64,000 nt of DNA from positions 1-64,000 of the forward strand of contig BNCN01000008.1 in NCBI GenBank assembly GCA_014656495.1, read 5' to 3'. Of the stretch, positions 17,136-28,184 are shown one piece after another. Made by a program: the position numbers and the translations under genes. Below the pieces are notes generated by a model. That model saw only the letters and a program-made list of their open reading frames with translations, had not been told where the DNA came from and did no database searches. The DNA is from Comamonas sp. KCTC 72670 (GTDB lineage: Bacteria; Myxococcota; Myxococcia; Myxococcales; Myxococcaceae). Within the stretch, counting starts at the first letter, position 1, and the number at the start of each line of letters is the position of its first letter.

Positions 17136-19061
17136 GTGAAAGCCACCACCACTGGCGTGCCGGGCGGCGAAGACGTGAAGAAGGGCCCGGATACCTTCAA
17201 GCGCTCGGCGCTGCTGGCCCTCGGGGCCCTGGGCATCGTCTACGGCGACATCGGAACGAGCCCGCTGTACGCGCTGCGCGAGTGCTTCACGGGGCCTCAC
17301 GGCATCCCGCCAACGCCCGCGAACGTGTTGGGGGTGCTGTCACTCATCTTCTGGTCCCTCATCATCATCGTGTCGGTGAAGTACCTGCTGCTGGTGATGA
17401 AGGCGGACAACCGGGGCGAAGGCGGCATCCTGGCGATGATGGCGCTGGTGATGCAGCGCCAGCGCGGGCAGCCGCCCCACCGCACGCGGCCGGTGCTGAT
17501 TACGCTGGGCATCTTCGGCGCGGCGCTCCTCTATGGCGACGGCATCATCACCCCCGCCATCACCGTGCTCAGCGCGGTGGAGGGCCTGCACGTCGCCACG
17601 TCGCTCTTCGACCCCTACGTCATCCCCATTGCCCTGGTCATCCTGGTGGGGCTCTTCCTGGTACAGCGGCATGGCACCGCGAGCATCGGCGCCGTCTTCG
17701 GCCCGTTGATGTGCGTGTGGTTCCTCACCCTGGCGGGGCTCGGCGTGAAGGAGTTGGTCCACAACCCGGCGGTCCTGGGCGCGCTGTCGCCCTGGCATGC
17801 GGTGCGGTTGTTCCAGCACAACCACCTGCATGGCTTCCTGGTGCTGGGGGGCGTGTTCCTGGTGGTGACGGGCTGCGAGGCCCTCTACGCGGACATGGGC
17901 CACTTCGGCCGCAAGCCCATCCAGCTCGCGTGGTTCTCCATGGTGTTGCCGGCGCTGATGCTCAACTACCTGGGGCAGGGGGCGCTGCTGCTGCGCGACG
18001 CGAGCGCCGCGCGCAACCCCTTCTTCCTGCTGGCGCCTCCCTGGATGTTGTACCCGCTGGTCGCGCTGGCCGCCGCCGCGGGCGTCATCGCCTCGCAGGC
18101 GCTCATCTCCGGGGTGTTCTCGCTGACGCGCCAGGCGATGCAGCTGGGCTACAGCCCGCGCATGGAGGTGGTGCACACCTCCGCCGAGGAGATGGGCCAG
18201 ATCTACCTGCCGGGCCTGAACGGGGCCCTGCTGGTGGGCGTGGTGGCGCTGGTGCTGGGCTTCGGGTCCTCCAGCGCGCTGGCGTCGGCGTACGGCATCG
18301 CGGTGTCGACGGCGATGGTCATCACCACGTTGATGGCCTACGTCGTCGCCCGGGAGCTGTGGGCGGTGCGGCGGCGGTTGGCGATTCCGGTGGTGTGCCT
18401 GTTCCTGATGGTGGAGCTGGCCTTCTTCGGCGCCAACGCGGTGAAGGTGGCGGACGGCGGCTGGTTCCCGCTGTTGATGGGCGGCGTCGTCTTCACCCTG
18501 ATGACGACATGGAAGCGGGGGCGGGACATCCTGGCGGCCAAGCTGCGCGCGTCCAGCATCCCCCTGAAGCAGCTGCTCGACAGCTTCGGGGACCATCCGC
18601 CCATCCGGGTGCCCGGCACGGCCATCTTCATGACGGGCAACGCGGAGGGCACGCCGCCCGCGCTGCTGCACAACCTCAAGCACAACAAGGTGCTCCACGA
18701 GCAGGTGGTGCTGCTGACCATCCTCTCCGAGGAGCTGCCCCACGTGCCGCCCGAGGAGCGCGTGGAGGTGGAGCCGCTGGAGCAGGGCTTCGTGCGGGTG
18801 ATGGCGCGCTACGGCTTCATGGAGAACCCCGGCATCCCCGACGTGCTCAAGCGCTGCCGCGAGAAGGGGCTCCAGTTCCAGCTGATGGGCACCAGCTTCT
18901 TCCTGGGACGGGAGACGCTGATTCCCACCAAGCGCCCGGGCATGGCCGTCTGGCGCGAGTCGCTGTTCGCCTGGATGAGCCGCAACGCCCGCAGCGCCAC
19001 CGCCTACTTCCGCATTCCCCCCAACCGGGTGGTGGAGCTGGGCGCGCAGGTGGAGCTGTAA
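17136..19061 (+). CDS. kup: KUP-type potassium uptake transporter
   Basis: 641 aa. It shows the family hallmark LGALGIVYGDIGTSPLYALR at the first helix, then GGILAMMALVMQ, YGDGIITPAITVLSAVEG, DMGHFGRKPIQLAWF and about twelve membrane helices, with a hydrophilic C-terminal domain of about 170 residues. Kup proteins bring in K+ with H+. No ATG is available near the start; the GTG at 17136 gives a short leader before the first helix, and a GTG further in (before KKGPDTFKRS) is possible. Its ribosome site is weak. It diverges from the PAS-GAF kinase. Confidence 0.95.
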   Translation: MKATTTGVPGGEDVKKGPDTFKRSALLALGALGIVYGDIGTSPLYALRECFTGPHGIPPTPANVLGVLSLIFWSLIIIVSVKYLLLVMKADNRGEGGILAMMALVMQRQRGQPPHRTRPVLITLGIFGAALLYGDGIITPAITVLSAVEGLHVATSLFDPYVIPIALVILVGLFLVQRHGTASIGAVFGPLMCVWFLTLAGLGVKELVHNPAVLGALSPWHAVRLFQHNHLHGFLVLGGVFLVVTGCEALYADMGHFGRKPIQLAWFSMVLPALMLNYLGQGALLLRDASAARNPFFLLAPPWMLYPLVALAAAAGVIASQALISGVFSLTRQAMQLGYSPRMEVVHTSAEEMGQIYLPGLNGALLVGVVALVLGFGSSSALASAYGIAVSTAMVITTLMAYVVARELWAVRRRLAIPVVCLFLMVELAFFGANAVKVADGGWFPLLMGGVVFTLMTTWKRGRDILAAKLRASSIPLKQLLDSFGDHPPIRVPGTAIFMTGNAEGTPPALLHNLKHNKVLHEQVVLLTILSEELPHVPPEERVEVEPLEQGFVRVMARYGFMENPGIPDVLKRCREKGLQFQLMGTSFFLGRETLIPTKRPGMAVWRESLFAWMSRNARSATAYFRIPPNRVVELGAQVEL

Positions 19062-19168
19062 CGCACTGAATGCCTGACCCAGGGCGGGTGTGGCTCACCC
19101 CATATCTCCCTTGACTCTTCGCGTCGAATGGCGATGCTGTGTCCTGGGCTGCGCCTACCTGCCACATC

Positions 19169-19326
19169 TCCGTCCAGATTTACCTTTCGGACGGAAAATT
19201 ACGGCAGGAAGCAACATTTCGGACCGTGTCCCGAGAATCATTTTCGTCCGGCGGAATTTAACCCTCCGGACGGAACGAAGCTCGGTATCACGCCAACCGG
19301 TGTCCCCCGACACCCCTCGTCCGAAA
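19169..19326. promoter_or_regulatory. Cluster of GGACGGA/TCCGTCC-like sites upstream of the hotdog protein gene
   Basis: Related short motifs recur in about 160 bases of AT-richer DNA: TCCGTCC (19169-19175) inverted to GGACGGA (19189-19195); TTTCGGACC (19217-19225); CGTCCG (19245-19250); GGACGGA (19268-19274); and CGTCCGAAA (19318-19326), the reverse complement of TTTCGGACG at 19185-19193. The last copy ends 13 bases before the ATG at 19340. The arrangement suggests a multi-site operator, but no regulator is identified. Confidence 0.5.
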
Positions 19327-19339
19327 CCAGGTCAGTCCC

Positions 19340-20353
19340 ATGCTCGACATCGTGCCCGCGTCCGCGAACTCCGCTGTTGCCCCTGCTTCCGCCTGGGCTC
19401 CGCCGGAGCAGACGCTGCAGACGCTGTCGGGCCTGGCGCCGCACACGCTGCTGACGCACGCGGACCTCTACCCGCGCATCTGCGTGCGGGATCCGTACTA
19501 CGCCCTCAAGGACGTGACGGTGATGGGCGAGGGCGAGGTGGTGGCGCGCATCCCGGTGCAGCAGGATCCGGACGCGGAGGCGGGCCCCATCGGCTTGAGC
19601 GAGGCGGGGCGGCACCTGGCCATCCTGGGCTCGTGCGCGTCCGCGCTGATGTCGCCCAAGGACGGGCAGCACTTCTACCTGGCGTGCGGCGCGCGCGGTC
19701 AGTGGCTGCGCCCGGAGCCCATGGGCCGCGCCACGGACCTGCTGTGGGGCCTGGCGAAGGCGGAGTTCACCGGCCGCCGCACGGCCACCGCGCGCACGCT
19801 GCTGTCGCTGCCGGACGGCACGCCGTTCTTCCGCCTGGAGGTGGACTACAACGTGCTGTCGGCTGCGGCCTTCACGCGCCTGTTCGGCGAGGCGCGGGTG
19901 GACATGCGCCGTGAGCCGCGCCGGGACGACGGCGTGCAGCGCACCCCCGAGGAGTGGGCCCGGCTGCGGCAGAACCCCTACAGCAAGCCGCTGGCGCTGC
20001 GCGACTGGCGCCCGGACGGGGAGAGCCTGTCGGCCTCGCTGGGGCCGGTGACGGCGGAGCTGTGCAAGGGGCACTTCGCGCTGCACCCGGTGATGCCGGT
20101 GGCGGTGGTGGCCAGCGGCATGACGCGGGTGGCGACCACGCTGCTGCGCCGCCTGGAGGGCGCGCCCTGGGCCCGCTGCGTCGCCTCGAACGTGCGGCTG
20201 TCCGCGGACAGCCTGGCCTACGCCGGCCAGACGGTGACCTTCGGCGCGCACCGCACCGAGCACGACGGTGCCACGCACACCTTCACCTGCCAGGCCTCGG
20301 TGGGTGAGCGCGTCGTCGCCGAGCTCGACGTCACCTACACCCGCGTGGACTGA
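19340..20353 (+). CDS. Double hotdog-fold protein (FabA/FabZ-like)
   Basis: 337 aa. Two halves each look like a hotdog dehydratase/thioesterase fold. The first has LSEAGRHLAILGSCASALM, with the central-helix pattern. The second has GHFALHPVMPVAVVASGMTR, closely recalling the GHFPxxPVMPGV motif of FabZ, followed by the strands VRLSADSLAYAGQTVTFGAH and a final VVAELDVTYTR. The FabZ His is present in GHFALHP. It may act on acyl-thioesters of lipid or secondary metabolism; the exact reaction cannot be inferred. No ACP or ketosynthase gene is close. A cluster of GGACGGA-like sites lies just upstream, suggesting dedicated control. Confidence 0.68.
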   Translation: MLDIVPASANSAVAPASAWAPPEQTLQTLSGLAPHTLLTHADLYPRICVRDPYYALKDVTVMGEGEVVARIPVQQDPDAEAGPIGLSEAGRHLAILGSCASALMSPKDGQHFYLACGARGQWLRPEPMGRATDLLWGLAKAEFTGRRTATARTLLSLPDGTPFFRLEVDYNVLSAAAFTRLFGEARVDMRREPRRDDGVQRTPEEWARLRQNPYSKPLALRDWRPDGESLSASLGPVTAELCKGHFALHPVMPVAVVASGMTRVATTLLRRLEGAPWARCVASNVRLSADSLAYAGQTVTFGAHRTEHDGATHTFTCQASVGERVVAELDVTYTRVD

Positions 20354-20363
20354 GGCCGCGGGC

Positions 20364-20945
20364 CTACTCCCACTGGATGGCGTAGTCCGCGCTGTCGATG
20401 CCTCGGGACGCCGCGCGCGCGGTGCCGCGCAGGTGCAGGACCTTCAGCGCGCCGGTGAGGATGCCCTCGTGGTACGCGGGCGGCAGCATGTCCCGGCGCA
20501 TGTGCAGGGTGCCGGAGGTGGGGCCGGTGGGGACGTAGTCGCGGCTGCCGTAGCTGACGGCCGCGCTGTAGCCCATCTGCACGCCGGCGAAGAGCTTCTG
20601 CGGGTCCCCGCGGGAGATGATGCCGAAGATGAGCATGCCCGGCCCGGTGGAGAAGCGCGCCACGTCCCGCTCGCCGCAGGCGCGGAAGACGGCGTCCTCG
20701 GGGCCCACCTGCGCTTCGAGGACGTCCGCCGCGCGGTAGAGCAGCGTCAGGAAGTCCCGCGCCGGGTAGGTGAGCAGGTCCGAGTACGCCGCCGTCAGCG
20801 CGCCCGCGCGTACCGTCTCCAGCCCCGCGAGCCCCGCGTGCTGCTGGACGAGGCTGAGCACCGACTTGAAGAACAGGCCGCGCACCGAGTCACCGGGTTG
20901 CACGGCGTCGAGGCGGGCCGCGAGCTCCGTCTTGTTGGACGGCAT
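20364..20945 (-). CDS. TIGR02265/DUF2378 family protein
   Basis: 193 aa. It matches the myxobacterial paralogous family TIGR02265 by length and by features such as VRGLFFKSVLSLVQQHAG near the N-terminus, YPARDFLTLLYRAADVL in the middle, and the GxxxFGxxSRGDPQKLFAGVQ-type region ahead of the C-terminal beta part. The family is abundant in myxobacteria and its function is unknown. The ATG at 20945 follows GGAG by 7 bases. It starts 12 bases after the phosphoesterase stop on the same strand, so they form an operon. Confidence 0.85.
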   Translation of the reverse strand: MPSNKTELAARLDAVQPGDSVRGLFFKSVLSLVQQHAGLAGLETVRAGALTAAYSDLLTYPARDFLTLLYRAADVLEAQVGPEDAVFRACGERDVARFSTGPGMLIFGIISRGDPQKLFAGVQMGYSAAVSYGSRDYVPTGPTSGTLHMRRDMLPPAYHEGILTGALKVLHLRGTARAASRGIDSADYAIQWE

Positions 20946-20956
20946 GGGGTGACTCC

Positions 20957-21694
20957 TCACACCTCGTCGAGGAGCATCGGGGCGAAGCCCGCCGCGTCAC
21001 ACGAGGCCAGGACATATCGTACGCCGGCGCGCTCGCCCGTGAAGCCCGCGGCGATGCCCCCCGCGTGCAGGTGGCCATACACGCACACCTTCGGCTGGAA
21101 GGCCTCGATGGGCTCGCTGAAGGCGGTGGCCTTCTCGTTCGCGTACACCGGCGGGAAGTGCACCGCCACCACGCGCACCAGGGGCGTGGCGCTGGCCGCC
21201 TCCTTCTTCTTCGCGTCCTCCATGGAGGCGGTGAGCCGGCGCGTCTCGCGCTCCACGTAGCCGGTGTCCGCCGCCTCGTCGCCCATCTCCCCACCCGGCA
21301 TGGGCGGCGCTTCGGGCGCCGTCCACAGCCGGCTGCCCGCAATCACCCAGGGGCCCATGACGACGGCGTTGTTGTGGAGGAAGCCCTCCAGCGTGCGGAA
21401 CGGCTCCAGCAGCTTGCGCAGCTTCGAGGCGGAGTCGCCCCACCAGTAGTCGTGGTTGCCGCGCACCAGCACCTTGCGGCCCGGACGCGCGTCCAGCCAC
21501 GCCAGGTCGTCCATCACCTCGTGCGGCCGCGTGGCCCAGGAGATGTCCCCGGCGACGATGACCACGTCCTCCGGGGCCACCCGTTCGTCCCAGGCGCGCT
21601 GCAGCGGCAGCGGGTGCTCGTTCCACCCGAAACGGTGCATGTCCTTGTTCCGGGTGGAGGGGAGGTGGGTGTCGCCAATTCCGAAGAGCCGCAT
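20957..21694 (-). CDS. Metallophosphoesterase
   Basis: 245 aa. The calcineurin-like motifs are all visible in order: GIGDTHLP (D-x-H), VAGDIS, LVRGNHDYWW, VVAVHFPP and CVYGHLHAGG. The fold and length match YkuE/serine-threonine phosphatase-like hydrolases of unknown substrate. The ATG at 21694 follows GAGGAGG. It is the first gene of a two-gene unit with the TIGR02265 protein. The likely role is phosphodiester or phosphomonoester hydrolysis in the cytoplasm, since no signal peptide is present. Confidence 0.93.
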   Translation of the reverse strand: MRLFGIGDTHLPSTRNKDMHRFGWNEHPLPLQRAWDERVAPEDVVIVAGDISWATRPHEVMDDLAWLDARPGRKVLVRGNHDYWWGDSASKLRKLLEPFRTLEGFLHNNAVVMGPWVIAGSRLWTAPEAPPMPGGEMGDEAADTGYVERETRRLTASMEDAKKKEAASATPLVRVVAVHFPPVYANEKATAFSEPIEAFQPKVCVYGHLHAGGIAAGFTGERAGVRYVLASCDAAGFAPMLLDEV

Positions 21695-21822
21695 GGGCCT
21701 CCTCATAGCGGAAGCCCCGCGCCCTGTCGGCCCCTGAGTCCCTGGGACTCGCGGACCTTCGTTCGACGAAACGAGGTGCTTGTCCGGTGCGCCTCTAAAA
21801 AGAAAGCAGCTCTGGATTGATG

Positions 21823-21837
21823 GTAAACATCATTTAC
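21823..21837. promoter_or_regulatory. Small inverted repeat GTAAA-N5-TTTAC
   Basis: A 5-bp inverted repeat spaced by 5 bases inside the AT-rich island about 130 bases upstream of the phosphoesterase start and about 300 upstream of the amidase gene. It could be a repressor site, but such a short match may be chance. Confidence 0.3.
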
Positions 21838-21982
21838 GTTTTGCTGTCTCAATTAACGTCACTGCGACATGGGGTGGCCAGTTGGGCGCCCGGCGCGGCG
21901 ATGCCCACATGTGGGAACCCCCTGATTCCAGTGGGTTGGCGGGCGGCTTCGTGGAGTCAGGGGTGGATTTCTTGACCGCGGG

Positions 21983-22002
21983 GTGGAGCATCGATGCTCC
22001 AC
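21983..22002. promoter_or_regulatory. Perfect 20-bp palindrome upstream of amidase gene
   Basis: GTGGAGCATC followed by its exact reverse complement GATGCTCCAC, with no spacer. It lies 132 bases before the amidase ATG and 5 bases after a TTGACC hexamer (21972-21977), where a dimeric regulator could block a promoter. Absence of a loop makes an RNA hairpin less likely than a protein site. Confidence 0.5.
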
Positions 22003-22134
22003 TTGGGTCTCTGGAAAAGAGGTGCTCCCCGCGAAATCGTGGCTGGCATGCATGGTGCTGAGGCTCCGCTCCCTGCGCCGCTCCCGTGGATGGGAGCGAC
22101 CGTGGAGCTGCTGACCCCCCTTCAAGGAGTTTCC

Positions 22135-23760
22135 ATGCACGTGTTGCGCAAGACGTTCGCGGCGACGGCCGCGGCCATGGCCCTGTCCGCCTGTGGCCCC
22201 CAGCCCGAGGCGTCCCCGGAAGAGGCTTCCCCCGAGGCGCAGGTTCCCGCGGGCGTCGCGGACGACGCTGTCCGCGCGGTGGCCGACGCGGCCCGTCGCA
22301 CGCCCAACGAGTTGGACGCGCTGTTCGCCAAGGCCGCCGGTGAGTTCAATGTTCCGGTGAGCCTGCTCAAGGCCATCTCCTATGTGGAGACGCGCTGGGA
22401 GCACGTCCAGGGCGAGGAGGAGTTCGAGGGCCGCCCGGCGGCGTTTGGTCTGATGGCCCTGCGTGGCCAGCACATCGTGGACGGCGCCGCCCTGGCGGGC
22501 GTGTCCGCGGACGCCGTGCGCGGCGAGCCGCTGGCCAACGTGCGCGCCGCCGCGGCGCTGCTGTCGAAGTACGCCGACGAGGCGGGCATCGACCGCAAGG
22601 ACCTGGGCGCGTGGGCCCCCGTGAGCGTGCGGCTGACGGACATCGCGGACCCGGACATCCAGGCGCACTACGTCCACAACGACGTGTACGCGGTGCTGCG
22701 CGAGGGCGCGGGCGCCTTCACGCCGGCGGGCAAGGTGGCGGTGTCGCTGGAGGCCAGCGACGTGGAGGCGAAGTTCGCGCTGCCCAAGATGCAGGCCCTG
22801 GCGGCCGGCCCGGACTACGCGGCCTCCATCTGGCGTCCGTCCCCCAACTACAACGCGCGCCCCTCCGGCATCGCCGCGCAGATGGTCATCATCCACACCT
22901 GTGAGGGCGGTTACTCCGGCTGCTGGAGCTGGCTGAACAACAGCGCCTCGGGCGTGAGCGCGCACTACGTGGTCAACGAGCGTGGCACCGAGGTGTCCCA
23001 GCTCGTGCGCGAGACGAGCCGCGCCTGGCACGTGGGCGCCGCCTACCGCAGCAGCCTCAACGGGGGCGTCAAGTCGAACCTCAATGGCCGGTCGACGAAC
23101 GACTTCTCCATTGGCATCGAGCACGGCGGCTACGCCAGCACCACCACGTTCGACCCGGGGATGATCACCACCTCCGCCAAGCTGACGTGCGACATCACCC
23201 GGGACCGGAACATCCCGCGTGACAGCTACCACATCGTGGCGCACGCCCGGCTGCAGCCGGAGAACCGCACGGACCCGGGCCGCAACTGGCCGTGGACGTC
23301 GTACCTCAACCAGATCAACAGCCAGTGCGGTGGCGGCGGCACGGCGCCGGCCATCATCGTGGACAGCAACAACGCCAACAACAACACCGCCCAGGGCTAC
23401 GTCGCGGTGCCGTCCACCTGGCAGCGTGGCACCAGCGCGGGCTTCTACGGCAACGACTACTACTTCGCCTCCACGCAGCCCATCTCCGAGCCGGCGGTGT
23501 TCCACTTCCACCTGCCCGCGGCGGGCAGCCGGACCATCCAGGCCTGGTGGGTGCAGGGCACCAACCGCTCCCCCGCGGCGCCCTTCGTGATTACGCACTC
23601 GGGCGGCAACACCACGGTGACGGCGAACCAGCAGACCAACGGCAGCCGGTGGGTGACGCTGGGCACCTACAACTTCAACGCCGGTTGGAACCGCGTGCAG
23701 CTGAGCCGCTGGGCCACCGAGGGCTACGTCGTCATGGCGGACGCCATCCGGATTCAGTGA
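22135..23760 (+). CDS. Lipoprotein N-acetylmuramoyl-L-alanine amidase with lysozyme-like and golvesin-like domains
   Basis: 541 aa. The start follows AAGGAG; the signal peptide ends in LSAC, so it is a lipoprotein. Residues about 55-215 look like a lytic transglycosylase/lysozyme-like region (LLKAISYVETRWEH with a candidate catalytic Glu, AFGLMAL). Residues about 235-400 form an Amidase_2 domain: MVIIHTCEGGYSGC, GVSAHYVVNERG, DFSIGIEHGGYA, and HARLQPENRTDPGRNWPW supply the zinc His residues and catalytic region. The C-terminal 130 residues (IIVDSNNANNNTAQGY onward) resemble the golvesin/Xly carbohydrate-binding domain. Probable role: cleaving cell wall, its own or that of prey. It is followed after 7 bases by the propeller lipoprotein gene. 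Confidence 0.88.
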   Translation: MHVLRKTFAATAAAMALSACGPQPEASPEEASPEAQVPAGVADDAVRAVADAARRTPNELDALFAKAAGEFNVPVSLLKAISYVETRWEHVQGEEEFEGRPAAFGLMALRGQHIVDGAALAGVSADAVRGEPLANVRAAAALLSKYADEAGIDRKDLGAWAPVSVRLTDIADPDIQAHYVHNDVYAVLREGAGAFTPAGKVAVSLEASDVEAKFALPKMQALAAGPDYAASIWRPSPNYNARPSGIAAQMVIIHTCEGGYSGCWSWLNNSASGVSAHYVVNERGTEVSQLVRETSRAWHVGAAYRSSLNGGVKSNLNGRSTNDFSIGIEHGGYASTTTFDPGMITTSAKLTCDITRDRNIPRDSYHIVAHARLQPENRTDPGRNWPWTSYLNQINSQCGGGGTAPAIIVDSNNANNNTAQGYVAVPSTWQRGTSAGFYGNDYYFASTQPISEPAVFHFHLPAAGSRTIQAWWVQGTNRSPAAPFVITHSGGNTTVTANQQTNGSRWVTLGTYNFNAGWNRVQLSRWATEGYVVMADAIRIQ

Positions 23761-24815
23761 GGTGAGGATGCGGGGCCTTGAACGGATGCCGCGTTCCTGG
23801 CCGTGGCGAGCGCGGGGGTTGACCGCGCTCGCCGTGCTCGGTGTCGGGTGCTCCGGCCGGTGTGGCGGGGCGTCCGGCGTTGGGCCGCTGTCGAAGGAGG
23901 AGGCTCGCGCCATTCCGGGCGCGGTCATCTTCTTGTCGGAGCGGGCGGGGCAGAAGGACGTTTGGAAGGTGACGCCGGACGGTGTCGAGACGCAGCTGAC
24001 GCACGGTGAGGAGGACGAGTATCCCGGTCCCCCGTCGCCGGACGGCACCTCGCTGGTCGTCATCTCCGCGAAGGAGGAGGGCGGGCTGCACCGTCAGCAG
24101 ATGCGCGTGATGCCGCTGACGGGCCAGGGACCGGCGGTGCCGCTGCACCCGCCGCGGGCGCGTGCGCGCAACGCGAGCTGGGCGCCGGATGGCACCTGGC
24201 TGGTGGCGGAGTCCGACGCCGAGGGGTTCAGCGACGTGGTGAAGCTGGTGCCCCGCGAAGGGGTCCCGGAGGAGCGCCTCACCCAGGTGCCCCAGGGCTG
24301 CTTCGAGCCGGCGGTGTCTCCCGATGGCAAGGAAGTGGCCTTCGTGTGCAGCCGCGAGGGCGACCCCGAAGTCTATGTGGCCAACGCGGACGGGAGCGGT
24401 GAGCGCCGCCTCACCTTCTTCCACCTGGAGGACCGCACGCCCCGGTGGAGCCCGGACGGCAAGTGGCTCGTCATCGTCAGCAATCGCGAGCGGAAGGACC
24501 GGCTGTACGTCCTGCGTCCGGACGGCTCCGATCTGCGCGCCGTGTCGGGTGAGGCCTACGCGGGCGAGGAGCGCGAAGCGGCCTGGAGTCCGGACGGGCA
24601 GCGGCTGGCCTACGTCACCCGCACGCCGGAGGGGCTCAGCCGCATCTGGGGCGTGTCCGTGGCGGGCGGCGCGCCGGTGGCCCTGACGGACGGCAAGCAC
24701 CGGGACGACATGCCCGCGTGGAGTCCGGACGGGAAGTACCTGGCCTTCGTGTCCGAGCGCGAGGGCAACACGGACGTGTATCTCATGCGCACGGACGGCA
24801 CCGGCCAGACGCGGC

Positions 24816-26894
<2,079 letters not shown>

Positions 26895-27143
26895 CGTGGC
26901 GTCCCCCAGGAACGCACAGGGCTCCTCCGCGACACACCCACTCGAGGCACCGTTCGAGACGCTCCCTGCCAACCTGCGTCGCGCGCCCGCCTGTCGGCAT
27001 TGGACGCGAGGGCGGCGCAGCGATGGGGGAGGACGGTTGGGGCGCGTCACCCCTCCCACGGAACATGGGGGCGGCCCCTGTTCGGGGCAGCCGCTCTCGA
27101 GCAGCCGTGGCGTGAGCGGGCGGGCTGGTGCCGCGTGGACGGA

Positions 27144-28001
27144 CTAGGGAGGCGGGTAGAGGCCGGGATGGACGGTGAGCACCAGCCCCCACCCAGGCGC
27201 CACGCCGACGTTGCGTGGCACATAGGCCTCCGCGCCCGTGACGGACAGGAGGAAGGTGTCCGCGTCCATGCCCGAATGGACGTAGACGAACAGGCCCTCC
27301 GGCCCGGTGCCCTCCTGGCTCGCGGCGGTGAGGTCGGCGGAGGGGTAGTAGATGCGCCCGGCCAGGTCCTCACGGTCGGGGGCCAGCCTCGCGCCCGCCA
27401 CCGGGTTGCCGGCCGCATCCACGACGCGGCCCAACACGAAGCCCGCGTCGCGCAGCGTGGCGGCCAGGTTGCCCGTGTGCCCGCGGATGGCGCCTTCCCC
27501 CACGGCGGTGCTGAGCGCGTCGTGGAAGGCCTCCGGGACGCCCCACACCCGGACGTCGACCAGGTCCGTGCGGGGACGCGCGCCCGTGAAGGCGGAGTCG
27601 TAGATGAGGGTGTGGGCGCGCACCAGGCCGGCGGCCTCGAGCCCCGCGGCGAGGCTCAGGTGCAGCTCGCGCACGGGCACGTCGCTCACGGTGAAGGAGC
27701 CGTCCGCGGCGGCCGGTGCGGTGCCGAAGGTGGCGTTGGGGTCGTTCACCGCCAGCCGCAAGGGCTCCGCGAGGGTGACGGGCGCTGCGTCCAGCGAAGG
27801 CGCCGCCAGCCCGCGGGCGTCGAGCCACCGCTGGGCTTCGGGCAACAGCGCGGCCTTGCCGCTGACGCCGATGCGGAGGTTGTCCAGGTCCACCGTTTCG
27901 GCGTCATCGGTCTGGAGGCCCGGGTCCGGGTTGGCGTTGTCACCACAGCCCGGTGAGAGTCCCAGCAGGACACAGGAGAGCATCAGGAGAGGACGCTTCA
28001 T
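27144..28001 (-). CDS. Lipoprotein with carboxypeptidase-regulatory-like domain
   Basis: 285 aa with the start MKRPLLMLSC at 28001; an ATG at 28019 adds six residues. The signal peptide ends in LSPGC, so lipid attachment is likely. The mature part is mainly beta: LDNLRIGVSGKAALLPEAQR, a VLGRVVDAAGNPVAGARLAP segment like the carboxypeptidase regulatory (Ig-like) fold, and a last strand VYVHSGMDADTFLLSVTG. Function unknown; probably an envelope protein. It lies upstream of the membrane kinase on the same strand, 249 bases away, and may or may not be cotranscribed. Confidence 0.8.
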   Translation of the reverse strand: MKRPLLMLSCVLLGLSPGCGDNANPDPGLQTDDAETVDLDNLRIGVSGKAALLPEAQRWLDARGLAAPSLDAAPVTLAEPLRLAVNDPNATFGTAPAAADGSFTVSDVPVRELHLSLAAGLEAAGLVRAHTLIYDSAFTGARPRTDLVDVRVWGVPEAFHDALSTAVGEGAIRGHTGNLAATLRDAGFVLGRVVDAAGNPVAGARLAPDREDLAGRIYYPSADLTAASQEGTGPEGLFVYVHSGMDADTFLLSVTGAEAYVPRNVGVAPGWGLVLTVHPGLYPPP

Positions 28002-28116
28002 CGCGGGCAAGCTCGTCATGGCCTCGCGGGGCGGCAATCCACGCCGCGTGCCGTCCGTCCCCAAGTCGACGCCCTGGCGCGGTAGCCCCCGTGCGCCGAG
28101 GGCCATGCGCTGTCCG

Positions 28117-28155
28117 AAAAACATCAACGCCGCGCCCCGGGGAGGGACGCGGCGT
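28117..28155 (-). terminator. Rho-independent terminator candidate, minus strand
   Basis: Read on the minus strand: ACGCCGCG, a 13-base loop, CGCGGCGT, then TGATGTTTTTC. The 8-bp stem with five T residues starting five bases later would stop transcripts of the Ser-rich lipoprotein gene, whose stop lies about 230 bases before it. Confidence 0.6.
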
Positions 28156-28184
28156 CGGTGTCAGGGCGTGGGCCCCGTGGAGGT

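Larger units (their letters stand above)
21695..22134. other. 440-bp divergent intergenic region with palindromes
   Basis: It separates the phosphoesterase unit from the amidase gene. A stretch at 21795-21870 is clearly AT-rich against the background and contains GTAAA-CATCA-TTTAC. A perfect 20-bp palindrome lies further on at 21983-22002. No coding signal is convincing in it. It likely holds the promoters and operator sites of both units. Confidence 0.5.
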
